Below, in pieces: positions 47,465 to 59,322 of a stretch of 64,000 bases of DNA. A program made the translations under genes and the position numbers. The notes under the pieces are model-generated. The model had not been told where the DNA came from. It searched no databases and was given only the letters and a program-made list of their open reading frames with translations. The DNA comes from Pachyseris speciosa (lineage: Eukaryota > Cnidaria > Anthozoa > Scleractinia > Pachyseridae). Location: assembly GCA_016490735.1 (NCBI GenBank), contig JAEMWC010001602.1, positions 1-64,000 on the forward strand, given 5' to 3'. How positions within the stretch are numbered: position 1 is the stretch's first letter; each line of letters starts with the position of its first letter.

Positions 47465-48858
47465 GTGTGTCATTGTTTGTTAGCAGTTCCCAGGCCCCTA
47501 ATATGTAAAAAATCTCCCTGGGTGTCCCTGGGTGACGAGACAAATGAATCTAGTAAATTGCCACCAAGGCAAACAAACTGAATTATTATTTGCCCAACAA
47601 AGCTAATGAATCAAGTAAATTGCCCACCAAGGCAAACAAACTGAATTATTACTTGCCCAACAAGGTGAATGGACCATGTGTAGGCGAACTGCTTCAACGG
47701 TCGAGACGAATGAAGCAAGTAAATACTTGAGCAAGGCGACCAAACAGAATTTATTATACATGTAACTTGCTCAGCAAGAGGTTCTGCACTGATGAATACT
47801 GGTACTTTCAGTAATTCTGATCATGCTATTATGATATTGGATGGATATATGATGGCCTTGTTTACATTTTTGTAAACATAGCAAATGCAAAGTGAATAAA
47901 TTCAAATTGTAACAAACTTCAAACTAAATTTGCATAACAGTTTATGGCAAGATCAATGCGAAGAGATGCCAGCCTGAGCAGATTTGTGCGACTTGCACAG
48001 CTTGTATAAACGTGTAAGAGAAGATTGTGCTATATGTTCTAAAATCATTGAAACTTCAACAAATTTTTCCAACAGCTATGAATCTTATCGAACGTGCAAA
48101 TGTTTGTAGAACAATTTTTTTTTTCTGCCATACTTCATTAACACAATAAACCAACGCCGGTGTGTTAGAAGAACTTTGGCGTGTTGTGTTGCGCACTGGA
48201 CTTACAGGAGTGCCCGGCTGGGCAACAAATAATTTTTAGCAGTCATCAGAGTTCACCCAAACATTAGCTAGTTGCCTTTAGGGCGCCACCAGAGCACAGC
48301 CTTGACTAGATATAAGCAAAGGTGACTGTACAGGGCAGCACTTCACTTCATATTGGAACTACTAAAACTGTGAAGCTTGTGGGATGTGGCTTGGAGTGAC
48401 AAGGATATCTTACAAATGGCTGCTAATACTTAAGGCCATGTTACACGAGGCAATTTTTCTTGCAACTCGCAACGCAACAAACGTTGCGTTGCAAGTTGCG
48501 AGAAAAAATTCACGTGTAACACCCCATTTTGCAACTGCAATTGTTGCGTTGCGAGTTGCGAGAAAAGTAGAACGACCCTCTACTTTTCGCAACGTTGCGA
48601 GACAAGTTGCTTGCGTGTGACATCCCCTCTGCAACTTGCAACAACAAATTTTGTCAGAATGGGCCAATCAGAGCTCATCTTTCGCTAGCGCGAGATTTCA
48701 AGATGGCGTCCGCCATGTTGTTTGTTATCGTACGCGTTGCAAGTTGCGAAAAAAGTTTGCCAACGTGTAACATACCCTCTGCAACTTGAAAGATTTTTTA
48801 TTCGTCATCGTTGCATTGCGAGTTGCAAGAAAAATTGCCTCGTGTAACATGGCCTTTA
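47465..48858. repeat. 1.4 kb direct duplication, copy 1
   Basis: Nearly identical (a few substitutions and small indels over 1.4 kb) to 52757-54133. It opens with three diverged tandem units of about 70 bp (AAGTAAATTGCC.ACCAAGGC, AACTGAATTATT) and ends with a MITE. No coding gene seen. Confidence 0.9.
48434..48854. mobile_element. MITE with GGCCATGTTACACGAGG ends, copy 1
   Basis: GGCCATGTTACACGAGGCAA at the left is mirrored by TTGCCTCGTGTAACATGGCC at the right. Internal GTTGCGTTGCAAGTTGCGAG motifs recur in both orientations. The flanks are TTAA on the left and TTTA on the right, close to a TTAA duplication. No transposase. Confidence 0.8.
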
Positions 48859-50884
48859 TGCTCAAACTTAAGGAGTGATAAATGCCCGCTACTACAAGGC
48901 CTTAGCTTAGTGCCAAATAAATGGCTTTCAGCTTACCTAGACACATAAATTTGTGAGGTATTCTTAATTTATTCTTATTATAGCATTAGTCATATGATAC
49001 TCACTTTTGGGGTAGGTTGGATCTCTCTCCATTAGCTCCAAGAGGTCGCTTGAGTTAATTGGGAAGAAAAACGGCTGAAGCTCTTTTCCACTGATTCAAC
49101 CGTTGTCACCAGAGCACAATGACGTTGATTCATAATGCTGACCTAAACGTTAACTGCATCGATGTTATTCACGTTCACCTTTTTGATGTGGTGTTGAGTT
49201 CCATTGATTCAAATACTAGGGCAACCATTATCCTTGAATTGTCGTTTCCTCGACGTTTCCTCCATCGATGCCACGATGTAGGTAGCGATCCAGCAAAACC
49301 GCAAATAATGAAGTTCCCAACAGCTTGAAGGCGAATAAAGTTCGGGAACGTTTCAAAAAACAGTTTTTTGTAGATAAATGATGTTTCATTTCCAGCAGAA
49401 TCAGAGGACTTTCCGATCACCTTTTGCTCAGAGCCGCCATGTCAAGAGTGGTCACGCAGACTCGGTCACGCGGTTAAACTGTTACCTCGTTCCCAGCTTT
49501 TCTGCTTTCTGTGGAAACAAAAATGACGCCTGCCACAAAGCAGTCTACGGATAGAAACCTTGTCCTGTTGAAACTGTATGCCTTGGTTGGAGAAAACAAC
49601 GTGATGTCTTTCCCACATAAAATTATGTTGGAGGCCACAACAAAGCCCTGTTGAGTTGACTGTGCCTCTTTCATAAACTTCATGTTTTTGAAAGTGCATA
49701 ACGAACAAAAAATTTCACACTTTGAAATGGCAGCCAATCTCAGAGAAGCCGCGTTGGTTCGGAATTGCAGTTGGCACCTTTTCATCTTTGAAGCTAACCG
49801 CCTATAGAAGTGTCAACTGTCATCAAAGCTCCGCCAGATACCGACGCGCTCGTGGTGAGACATTTCATTTCATCTTTCGGCGCGGACATGTCGACTGTAG
49901 AGTATAATTTGCCACAAGTTTCTAAACAGAACTACGAATACGTTGTTGTTGATTGGGGAATCGAGGTCCAGTTATCAAGAGCTTAACTGCTGAATACCCC
50001 GCCACTTATTTGCATGTCATTGAATAAGAATAGCGTGTATTGTGTTCTGCTTCGTTCTTCAAAGAACGCCGACTAAGGTAAACAATAGTGGAGGGGTATT
50101 CAGCAGTTACTCCTATCAAGTTACCGGTCCAGTTAGGTCCAGTTACCAGATATTCTGCAGTTACTCCGATCGTGGTAAAAGATTATCTCGATGTCAAAGA
50201 GGGAGATGCGTGCTCCCTTTAGGGAACTGATCCAGTGAGCAAGAGGACCGGTCAAGTTCGAAGGAGTAGTATTGGGAGTATTTGCATTGGTGAGTACCCG
50301 TAAGGTTCCTAATAGGCATAGTTTCGTTTTTGAGGTGTGTGACTTTGTTCATTTCAAACCCTGTACTCCAAACATACAATTCATGTAACGACTTGAAATG
50401 AGCGCCCCATTTGTGACTTGACAGCATGGTTAAAGGCCGCATCCTTACGAAGCTTTTTTAACATCCCATAAAAGCTTTGTTTCTACAATCGCATTGGCGA
50501 AACATTTAAAATTATGTTTCTGTGAATACACGAGACTAAAAAAAGGCAGCAAATATTTAAATATAAGCAGGCAAAAGTATGGAGTTTTATCTTGCTCGTG
50601 CTCGATGGCAGAACACCTAATTTTTGCATAATTCCTGTCTCATTCCAATTGCTAATCAGTTGGAAAGGGAGTTCAAGGTATTCAGCTCATCTGATGTGTT
50701 ATTAGAATTTGGCTACTGTTATCCAAGTGGATGTTCATCTAGACAAGTACATTTATTTTGTCAGGATTTCCTTTATCAGTCATTGATTGAGGACCGCTAT
50801 CTCTTAGTAGTTTCAAATCTATGTTGACGAATAGTTTTATGGGCATTCCACTGATTGATCTTTTTGTAATTAATAAATACACTG
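48859..50884. other. Intergenic, no recognised gene
   Basis: Frames up to 103 codons on minus (49474-49785) are unsupported by any domain. A small hairpin element at about 49981-50112 pairs CTGCTGAATACCCCGCCACT with AGTGGAGGGGTATTCAGCAG. Confidence 0.4.
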
Positions 50885-51225
50885 AAGATGTGAGTGATCA
50901 TTGAAGTTAAAAACGCTACTTAGGCAGTAGTGAAAATATAGCCTGAAAGAAATTCAGGCTTATACGGAAACAAAAAGAAAATAACCTCTGGCACCCAGGG
51001 TAGTTGAACCCTTGACCTCTGTGATACTTGCGCAGTGCTCTACCAACTGAGCTAACAACCCTGCTCCCAGTTAGCTTGTTAGCTCAGTTGGTAGAGTACT
51101 GCACTGGTATTGCAGTTTATGGTTTCAACTCGCATACAAGCCTGAATTTCTGTCAAGCTTCATTTTCACTATTGCCTGAGTAGAATTGTGATGATCACTC
51201 ACATGTTAATTCTCTAATCCGCAGT
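50885..51225. mobile_element. Head-to-head pair of tRNA-derived SINEs forming a large hairpin
   Basis: A minus-strand head (TTAGCTCAGTTGGTAGAGCA read on minus, about 51035-51055) faces a plus-strand head (51077-51097). The outer arms also pair: GTGAGTGATCAT and AGAAATTCAGGCTT at 50890-50965 are mirrored at about 51140-51205. The anticodon arms are not credible tRNAs. Confidence 0.55.
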
Positions 51226-52199
51226 TCAAATATATGATATTCATATATTCACAATCAAACATTGCATGATCAAGGGCATGTGCAAAGATTTAGACTCACT
51301 GCATGTGTCAGTTACATGCAATAAATTAGAATACAAAAAAATGATGTCAAAAGCTTGCATTGATTTACATGTATTCATGGCAGGCATTAGTTTTATATAA
51401 AATAGAATGGATTGAATTAAAATTCAGTGAAGATGACTAAATATACCAACCATCTAGCATTCAGTAACACAACAGAATTGAAAAAGTGCTGTCTTTCCTC
51501 TCTACTCTTCATTGTATGGCAAACTTTGACCTCCTGTCTAGGAGCATGAAAGTAGCAAAGTTAAATGTGACCCATTACAATCTATTTGTAGGCCCTGATT
51601 TCATTTTTGTGGCTACTGCCTCGAAGAGGCGAAGCCACTTAGTCATTGGGTTGTAAATCCTTACGTAACAATAACTGTCGCAGGACACCCAAGAAATCAA
51701 ATTTCAGTTATGTGCACATCATGCCAATACATATACATCACAAAAGAACCAATTTCAAGAGGGATTTATAAATACATTGCCACCTCATATGGCTAGATTG
51801 CATTAAAAGTTTGCCATTTGTATTAAGTTACCCAGGACTCTATCACTCTGAAATGAATATGGTGGATTGTAAGGGCAAATGACTCAAACAGCCAGTTCAT
51901 TGTTCTTTTCCAATCTAGTTTATATGAAATATTCAGTTTGATCCTAAATCATAGAATCAGTGAAAACAAATAATCCAAATAAACATATGGTGCAGACCGG
52001 CTCTACGACTAAGCATAGAAGCCGCATAACCGAGTTGTAAAGTGTTTGTTTAAAAACATTCTTTTGACATCAAGGAATTATAAAGTTTCTTTACTAACTT
52101 CCTCAGCAATAACATTTTTATCTACACTCTACATCAATCTCAATCAAGTGCACAGGGAACAAAAATAAACAACATGCAATCATTTTGCGACAATAATTT
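51226..52199. other. Intergenic, no recognised gene
   Basis: AT-rich sequence without domain-bearing frames or clear repeats, apart from the SINE-tail-like TTCAAATATATGATATTCAT at 51228. Confidence 0.4.
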
Positions 52200-52490
52200 G
52201 GATGCTTTTTTTTGTCATGTTTTCTTTTCTTATACACAATTCCAAAATGCGAAGCACTCAATTCTTGGTTTTGAAAGTTAAAAACGCCCTATTTTTCCCT
52301 TCACTTTTGTTTCTACCAAAGAATTGTAGTGGGCAACTGTCAAAGTATCACCGGTTGCCGGGCGTTTTTGACAATCCTCAATTTTATACATAGCTACGTG
52401 TACCTGTGCTCACACTTGGTTCAAAGTGATATTACAATATTATTCCAATGTCCGACCATATATTTCTTTTCACCCAGAAAATAATACTGC
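52200..52490 (+). repeat. Dispersed repeat R, plus-strand copy
   Basis: Matches 4255-4535 inverted. Its last 147 bp (52338-52484) recur without a visible difference at 54134-54280, beyond the second copy of the 1.4 kb duplication. Confidence 0.7.
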
Positions 52491-52549
52491 ACAGGATAGC
52501 TTTCTAATCCTGTCCTGAATCTCGATCTTGAAGTTATCAATAAAGCATG

Positions 52550-52557
<8 letters not shown>

Positions 52558-52586
<29 letters not shown>

Positions 52587-52748
52587 TAAATTAGATGATT
52601 AGTTTTGTTAAACTGGCTGCCTGCCCTCTTTAACTTTATGGTTATTTCAGGTAGCCAGTCCCCTCTTTTTCTTTTTATTTCAATGATTGTACGTTTGTAA
52701 TGTCACTAAATGGGGAAAATAAAGCATGTTGTTGTTGTTGTTGTTATC
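52558..52748 (+). mobile_element. Retroelement 3' end with (TTG)n tail, after a poly-A run
   Basis: A 27-bp poly-A run (52559-52585) is followed by the same 3'-end family seen at 40403-40830, finishing AATAAAGCATG plus GTTGTTGTT units. A similar AATAAAGCATGTTGTTGTT end lies just before the poly-A. Confidence 0.6.
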
Positions 52749-52756
52749 CATTTTGC

Positions 52757-54133
52757 TGTGTCATTGTTTGTTAGCAGTTCCCAGGCCCCTAATAAGTACA
52801 AAGTCTCCCTGGGTGACGAGACAAATGAATCTAGTAAATTGCCACCAAGGCAAACAAACTGAATTATTATTTGCCCAACAAAGCTAATGAATCAAGTAAA
52901 TTGCCCACCAAGGCAAACAAACTGAATTATTCCTTGCCCAACAAGGTGAATGGACCATGTTTAGGCGAACTGCTTCAACGGTCGAGACGAATGAAGCAAG
53001 TAAATACTTGAGCAAGGCGACCAAACAGAATTTATTATACATGTAACTTGCTCAGCAAGAGGTTCTGCACTGATGAATACTGGTACTTTCAGTAATTCTG
53101 ATCATGCTATTATGATATTGGATGGATATATGATGGCCTTGTTTACATTTTTGTAAACATAGCAAATGCAAAGTGAATAAATTCAAATTGTAACAAACTT
53201 CAAACTAAATTTGCATAACAGTTTATGGCAAGATCAATGCGAAGAGATGCCAGCCTGAGCAGATTTGTGCGACTTGCACAGCTTGTATAAACGTGTAAGA
53301 GAAGATTGTGCTATATGTTCTAAAATCATTGAAACTTCAACAAATTTTTCCAACAGCTATGAATCTTATCGAACGTGCAAATGTTTGTAGAACAATTTTT
53401 TTTTTCTGCCATACTTCATTAACACAATAAACCAACGCCGGTGTGTTAGAAGAACTTTGGCGTGTTGTGTTGCGCACTGGACTTACAGGAGTGCCCGGCT
53501 GGGCAACAAATAATTTTTAGCAGTCATCAGAGTTCACCCAAACATTAGCTAGTTGCCTTAGGGCGCCACCAGAGCACAGCCTTGACTAGATATAGGCAAA
53601 GGTGACTGTACAGGGCAGCACTTCACTTCATATTGGAACTACTAAAACTGTGAAGCTTGTGGGATGTGGCTTGGAGTGACAAGGATATCTTACAAATGGC
53701 TGCTAATACTTAAGGCCATGTTACACGAGGCAATTTTTCTTGCAACTCGCAACGCAACAAACGTTGCGTTGCAAGTTGCGAGAAAAAATTCACGTGTAAC
53801 ACCCCATTTTGCAACTGCAATTGTTGCGTTGCGAGTTGCGAGAAAAGTAGAACGACCCTCTACTTTTCGCAACGTTGCGAGACAAGTTGCTTGCGTGTGA
53901 CATCCCCTCTGCAACTTGCAACAACAAATTTTGTCAGAATGGGCCAATCAGAGCTCATCTTTCGCTAGCGCGAGATTTCAAGATGGCGTCCGCCATGTTG
54001 TTTGTTATTGTACGCATTGTAAGTTGCGAAAAAAGTTGCCAACGTGTAACATACCCTCTGCAACTTGAAAGATTTTTTATTCGTCATCGTTGCGTTGCGA
54101 GTTGCAAGAAAAATTGCCTCGTGTAACATTGCC
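52757..54133. repeat. 1.4 kb direct duplication, copy 2
   Basis: Second copy of 47465-48858. It stops at the right terminus of its MITE (CATTGCC at 54133), where repeat R resumes without a gap. Confidence 0.9.
53714..54133. mobile_element. MITE with GGCCATGTTACACGAGG ends, copy 2
   Basis: Same element as 48434-48854, differing by a handful of bases. Its right end abuts dispersed repeat R rather than the flank of copy 1. Confidence 0.8.
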
Positions 54134-54280
54134 TCAAAGTATCACCGGTTGCCGGGCGTTTTTGACAATCCTCAATTTTATACATAGCTACGTGTACCTG
54201 TGCTCACACTTGGTTCAAAGTGATATTACAATATTATTCCAATGTCCGACCATATATTTCTTTTCACCCAGAAAATAAAA
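54134..54280 (+). repeat. Partial dispersed repeat R, copy 3
   Basis: 147 bp matching 52338-52484 with no difference I can see. It is joined directly to the end of the MITE. Confidence 0.85.
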
Positions 54281-55029
54281 GATAAGATTATGGCAGTAGA
54301 CACACAAGCTTTTTAAGCACCTATTGTTTTAAAATAGGATCATGGGTTCATACCACTTTCGTATTAGTCCAGACCCTCTTCCCTACATGAACTACATGTA
54401 TACTCCAATAAGCGGCATCCACTGTAGTTCAATGAGTTCAAATTTTGTTGGTGATGTTTAGCATTCAATTTTACTTTGTAGGCCTGTACAAAAAGGGATC
54501 CTGAAAAGTTGGTGACTGCCTTGGTTAGTCCTCCAGTCAAAGATGCAGAAAAAGAGGCCAACAGTGTGAAGAGCCAAACAGAAAAAAAATGCAAGAATAG
54601 AGCCTGGAGAAATTCATGTATTCATTATGATATGCATCACTTTGGAATTACCCTGCTGGAGTCCTCAATGAAAGTGTTGCTCCTTTGCCTTCTTCAAAGG
54701 TTATTATGTGAAACTGACAAAAAACATGAATACCAAAATACTGTATGTTTGGAATGCTGTGTTGTGAACAATCACATGCAATATTAAACCACAAGAAAAT
54801 AGAAAACAAGGGTAGTGGCTGTTGTGGCTTTTAGTTTATTATCTTGCACCTGATTGGTTTCCCCTCATGAAACAATGCCCGTTTCATAAATTATTAATGT
54901 TTCTGTTGTTCACAGTTTTGTCAATTTGACCTTAGAACCTTGAAAATGGTAGAGCCTCATATTTTTATGTTCCTGAAAATCTTACGACCGTTAGGAGTTA
55001 AGTACACATTGCAATTTCTTTAGCATTGG
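54281..55029. other. Intergenic, no recognised gene
   Basis: A plus-strand frame of 92 codons (54509-54787) and a minus-strand frame of 76 codons overlap here. Neither shows a recognisable domain or flanking splice context. Confidence 0.4.
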
Positions 55030-55325
55030 TCATGAGAGGCCGCAGAATTTCTGCAGCATGGGTCATTAGAGGCCGCAGAATTTCTGCAGCATGGGTCATT
55101 GGAGGCCGCAGAATTTCTGCAGCATGGGTCCTTGAGGCTGCAGAATTTCTACAGCATGGGTCATTGGAGGCCGCAGAATTTCTGCAGCATGGGTCATTGG
55201 AGGCCGCAGCGTTTCTGCAGCATGGGTCATTGGAGGCTGCAGAATTTGCAGCATGGCTCATTGGAGGCTGCAGAATGTCTGCAGCTTGGGTCATTAGAGG
55301 CCGCAGTATTTCTGCAGCATGGATT
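55030..55325. repeat. Minisatellite, about 33-bp unit, 9 copies, mirror of the 45 kb array
   Basis: Units of GCCGCAGAATTTCTGCAGCA plus TGGGTCATTGGAG. Read on the minus strand the unit is CCAATGACCCATGC.GCAGAA and so on, which aligns with the 45 kb unit (TAAATGACCAGATGCCGCAGAA). The two arrays are therefore the same family in opposite orientation. Confidence 0.85.
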
Positions 55326-55862
55326 CTAATTTTGAAATGCAGTGTCAGATAGTGTCTGAGTTAAGTGGTGTAATCTCCTTTTGATCAGTTTTTGTTGTAA
55401 ACATTGGTTTTTCTGTGCATTGATGAATATTTCGAATAAAATCGAAGATTTAGGTGTTTATATGTCTGCCATCCGACAAATATGTATACATATACTGAAC
55501 TTTTTTCTAAGGGCTGTGAAAATGGCATCCTTTTTGTTTATAAAATTCCAGAAAAAGTAACAGTCCGCAAAGCACTTCATATTTTTGCGATTTAATGTAG
55601 GAGCAATTTATGTATCCGTAAGTTTTGCAATAAACTTGTGATCTCAAAAACTCATTGCTTCCGTGTTATTTCGCTAAATATTACGACTATGAGAAGAGAA
55701 TTCAAGAAAAAGGCGTTTTTTTTGCGGAGTCCAGTTCGAATTTACCCATAATGAGCCCATTTCTTGCGGAAAATGCTATTTTGGAAAAACACAAAATATT
55801 TTGGGAAGCGTTAATTGATCGTAACGCTCGTAGTCGTCTGTGGTTCTTTGGTGGGTTCCACC
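55326..55862. other. Downstream region of the minus-strand MIEAP-like gene
   Basis: Holds the 38-bp block 55775-55812, inverted match to 44843-44880. No gene recognised. Confidence 0.5.
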
Positions 55863-58487
55863 TTAAACATAACTGGCAAGAACAACTTCTCCTTTCCTGA
55901 TAACTTTGCCTTCGCAGTCTTGAAGAGTGGGCCACAAATAACACGAAATTCTCTGCCCCTCTAGATAAGCTGGTCTACGATTGAAGGTAGGGTTTTGTGC
56001 TTGAGATGAGATAAAGGCTTGACTGACCATATGACTTTCAGAGCTGTAAAAAACCGTAGAGTAGTCGATCTTCAATGGCGGAACTTGAGTCAAAGCGCAC
56101 CAAGCAAACCGCTTAAAATATGTTATGTAGTCATCTAAGTGACGTAACAGAAGACCGTCGTATTCTAAAACACGATCCCTTCCTCGTTGCCACTTTCTAA
56201 CGATAGATTTTTGACATCCTGTAGACAAGATTGAAAACCATTAGTATAGACTCAGCGAGGCCATACTGCATCCTTTCCTGAAGGAAATCCCGACCGCATC
56301 ACCCTTTGCACTATTGGTGCATTCTCTCACTCCGTTGGACCACTTTGCTCAATAAGATCGAGGGGCATCAGGTACTTGATATTGGAGACTATGTGCGTTC
56401 ATTTTGCTCACTTATCGTGGGTCTGCATGTAGAACGCCCTTATACGCTTTCCAACTCACAAAATTTATAATAAGCACATATGCAATAAAATACTATCATC
56501 AGCGATAATTATTTTGCTTTGCTTCTTTATTAGTAGGTTAGAAACTGTTCTTTACGGGTAAGTTGAGATGCACTTACGTGGACAAGTGGACTCAAATCAT
56601 GCGTTTTTGATTCTTCTTTTAAAAGAATCAACACCTCGCTAAGTGCATCTTGGGTCGGTAGGGTAGTTTTCCTTTGGCGATAGTACTGCTGGGCCCCAAA
56701 CTGCCAAAAACGATAATTAACAATTATTGGATAAGGTGGAGCATGAAAGCGAGAATTATCATGGCCGAAGTTTGTGTTATCTGCCGAAGCCGAAGGTTTA
56801 GGCGCATAACACGAACCGAAGCTGTGACAATTCTCTCTATCATGTGGAAACCGAATTCAGTAATTGTTTTATTATGCTTTAACTTGAGCGTTTGTAAAAA
56901 CAAGAGCGCGTACAAGAAACTAAACATACTACGCCAACTTGTAAACAACTTTTAAGCTTACAACCTAAACGTTGCAGCGCAATCCAAATTTTTCCTTCAA
57001 AATTTTACAAAAACTCACTTTGCTAAAGAAATAAAAAATTTTGACTGAATGCAGACCCGTTTTGGTAAAAACTTCTGCAATACAACACCAGAAAGGCTTC
57101 AGCAAAACAAACGTGTTTCTCGCGTGTAAATCTATTGTCTGCAAAATGACGTCACTTTTGCATCTATAAAACCTATTGTCTGAAGGTATGACATCGCTTC
57201 TACATGCATAACGAAAAGAAAACAGTGCCAGCAGTAATTAGCTGCTGTTTCTAGCCAATCAAAATTGAGATAGTGACACCAATGCACAAGACTACAATAC
57301 ACACAATACACACACTCTAAACACACACTCTAAACTGCATTTGCGGCTATAGACGGCACAATGTTTCGGAAGTTTTGTCATAATTCTACCATCGTCTTGA
57401 TATGTGTTGAGAAATGACTATACCTTATGCTGAAACGTTGCGCTATCTCTTCCAATCGCTGTAGCTTCTGCAGCCAACATATTCAGTGTTGTGCATGTAA
57501 AATTGACAAAGGATTCTTTTGTTTTAGCAACGACTTCATATGCAGTCTGAAATATCAAAATAATAAAATCCGCTGTGTAAACATACGTGTAAGTTATGGA
57601 TAACGGCTTGTCTTCTGTGCATGATTCTTACACATTTGGCAATAAGCATTAGTCAATTTAAATTGTTGGAAATTGTTTCGGTTAAAGTTAGGCCCTAAGA
57701 TCCACGTCCTCTGTGGCGGATCTAGGTTTAGTTCTAGCTAGACAATGTAATCGCGAAAACTGTTTCTTTAAAATAATTTTATACGAATACAGTACGGGAA
57801 TAGCTATTTTCTGAAATTGGCTTTGATAGACACAATTTCACCGAAAAAAATAGCTTTGCAGGCTGATATAGGAAAGTAGGGCTTAGTGATAACAGGGAAG
57901 GCGAGGGATATTGGATGATGTACAAGTGTATGTTATAATTTTCTCGATCTTTTGCCGTATGTCCCAAGAACTTCCCTTTGAAGAAAACGACTAGCAAATT
58001 ACATCTCTTCTTTTTGGGTGAAGAAAAAGCAAATTTATGAATTTGTAAATATATCTATAAAAATCTTAACTATACCTCAAAAATAAAGCAGGCGAATCTG
58101 CAGCACCTCAGGTATACATCTGTAGAATCGGACCTTGTTCCACGGAAACGACAGGCTCTTGTTGTCATAACATCAATTGCATCAACGCGAGCACCATCCT
58201 TGAAAATGCCTGTTTCGGCTCAGAGTGTTCTCAGTTCTCCGCTGGTCAGACCTTACTCTTCTTTCTGAATAGGCAGCGTGTCTGTGTAACGAATAAAACA
58301 ACAACGGGAAGGTCTATCATCATTTGAAGGCCACGTAAACTTTAATGTTCGCCTGGCCAACACTGCTACCATTGCCTAACTAATTCTTACGGTCAAAAGA
58401 ACGTTATTCAGAGCACTCTGAAGTTAGCAACAAATTGAAAACGAGAAATCCAGAATTTAAAGGAGATTGGTCGTTGGGCAGTGATCA

Positions 58488-58620
58488 CAATTGTTGTTGT
58501 TGTTGTTGTTGTTAACAACAACACCAGCTTTATTACCAAATAATAACTGAACTTAATTTACAACATAATCTAATAATACAGGAAAGGTAAAATTTACTCA
58601 GAATACCTGAAAAGCTAATC
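58488..58620. repeat. (TTG)n tract and retroelement end in an intron
   Basis: About eight TTG units run into AACAACAACACCAGCTTTAT, the inverse-oriented end of a retroelement tail like those at 40.4 and 52.7 kb. Confidence 0.45.
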
Positions 58621-58942
58621 GAGCTGAGTAAAATTATGTAATGTTTAAGTATAGGAGATTGGTTGGCATTAAAGCTAGAGCAGAGCAGTTAATAAGTGAA
58701 CAAAAGAAGTCAAAAATAAATAAATAAATAAATGAGACAATAAATCAATAAATGAATAAATACATACCAGTTGAAAACTCATGAACAGTATGTTATGTAT
58801 TTGTGATCTCAACAAACCTACGTAGAATTAAACTCTGCGAAAGATACAATACATAATAGTTATGCAACGCTTTCGAGTGATATACCTTGGAATATCCTAC
58901 GAATCACTTGTATTTTCTTGGTATACACACGAGCCTTACTAT

Positions 58943-59322
58943 TTTATACCATGCCATAGAAAATACAGTGGCCAGCAAGGCCAGCGTAATCAATGCGAGA
59001 TACGCGCAAGGTTGAATGGTTTTTAAATGGCTTCCTAATGACAGCGTTTTTAAATCTTTTTTCAAAATTTTTATTAATTATAATTCATGACAAAATTACA
59101 ACTAATAAAATATCAATGTAAAGTAAAGTTATTATAGTCAAACGGTTGCAAAATTCGTACCAATTCCTAAGCCTTCAAAACAATCTCAACGCACGATGGG
59201 AAGGTTGGGTGTGATACAGTTGAATTGCAGTGATCGATGGGAAGGTTCGGCGGAATACTGACGAATAAACAACGGCTTTTCTGCATTCTGATTGTCTGTA
59301 TTTTCTATGGCATGGTATAAAG
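58943..59322. mobile_element. MITE-like element in an intron
   Basis: TTTATACCATGCCATAGAAA plus ATACAG at the left is mirrored exactly by CTGTAT plus TTTCTATGGCATGGTATAAA at the right. TATA-type flanks make the duplication ambiguous. The 380-bp interior has no gene. Confidence 0.65.

Noticed and set aside
48384..48789. Alanine/arginine/threonine-rich frames on both strands, repeated at 53664-54126
   Set aside because: They are reads through the GTTGCGAGTTGCAA hairpin motifs of a MITE and are duplicated with it.
49474..49785. Minus-strand 103-codon frame overlapped by other frames of similar length
   Set aside because: Competing frames, no domain and no homologous exon in the duplicated region.
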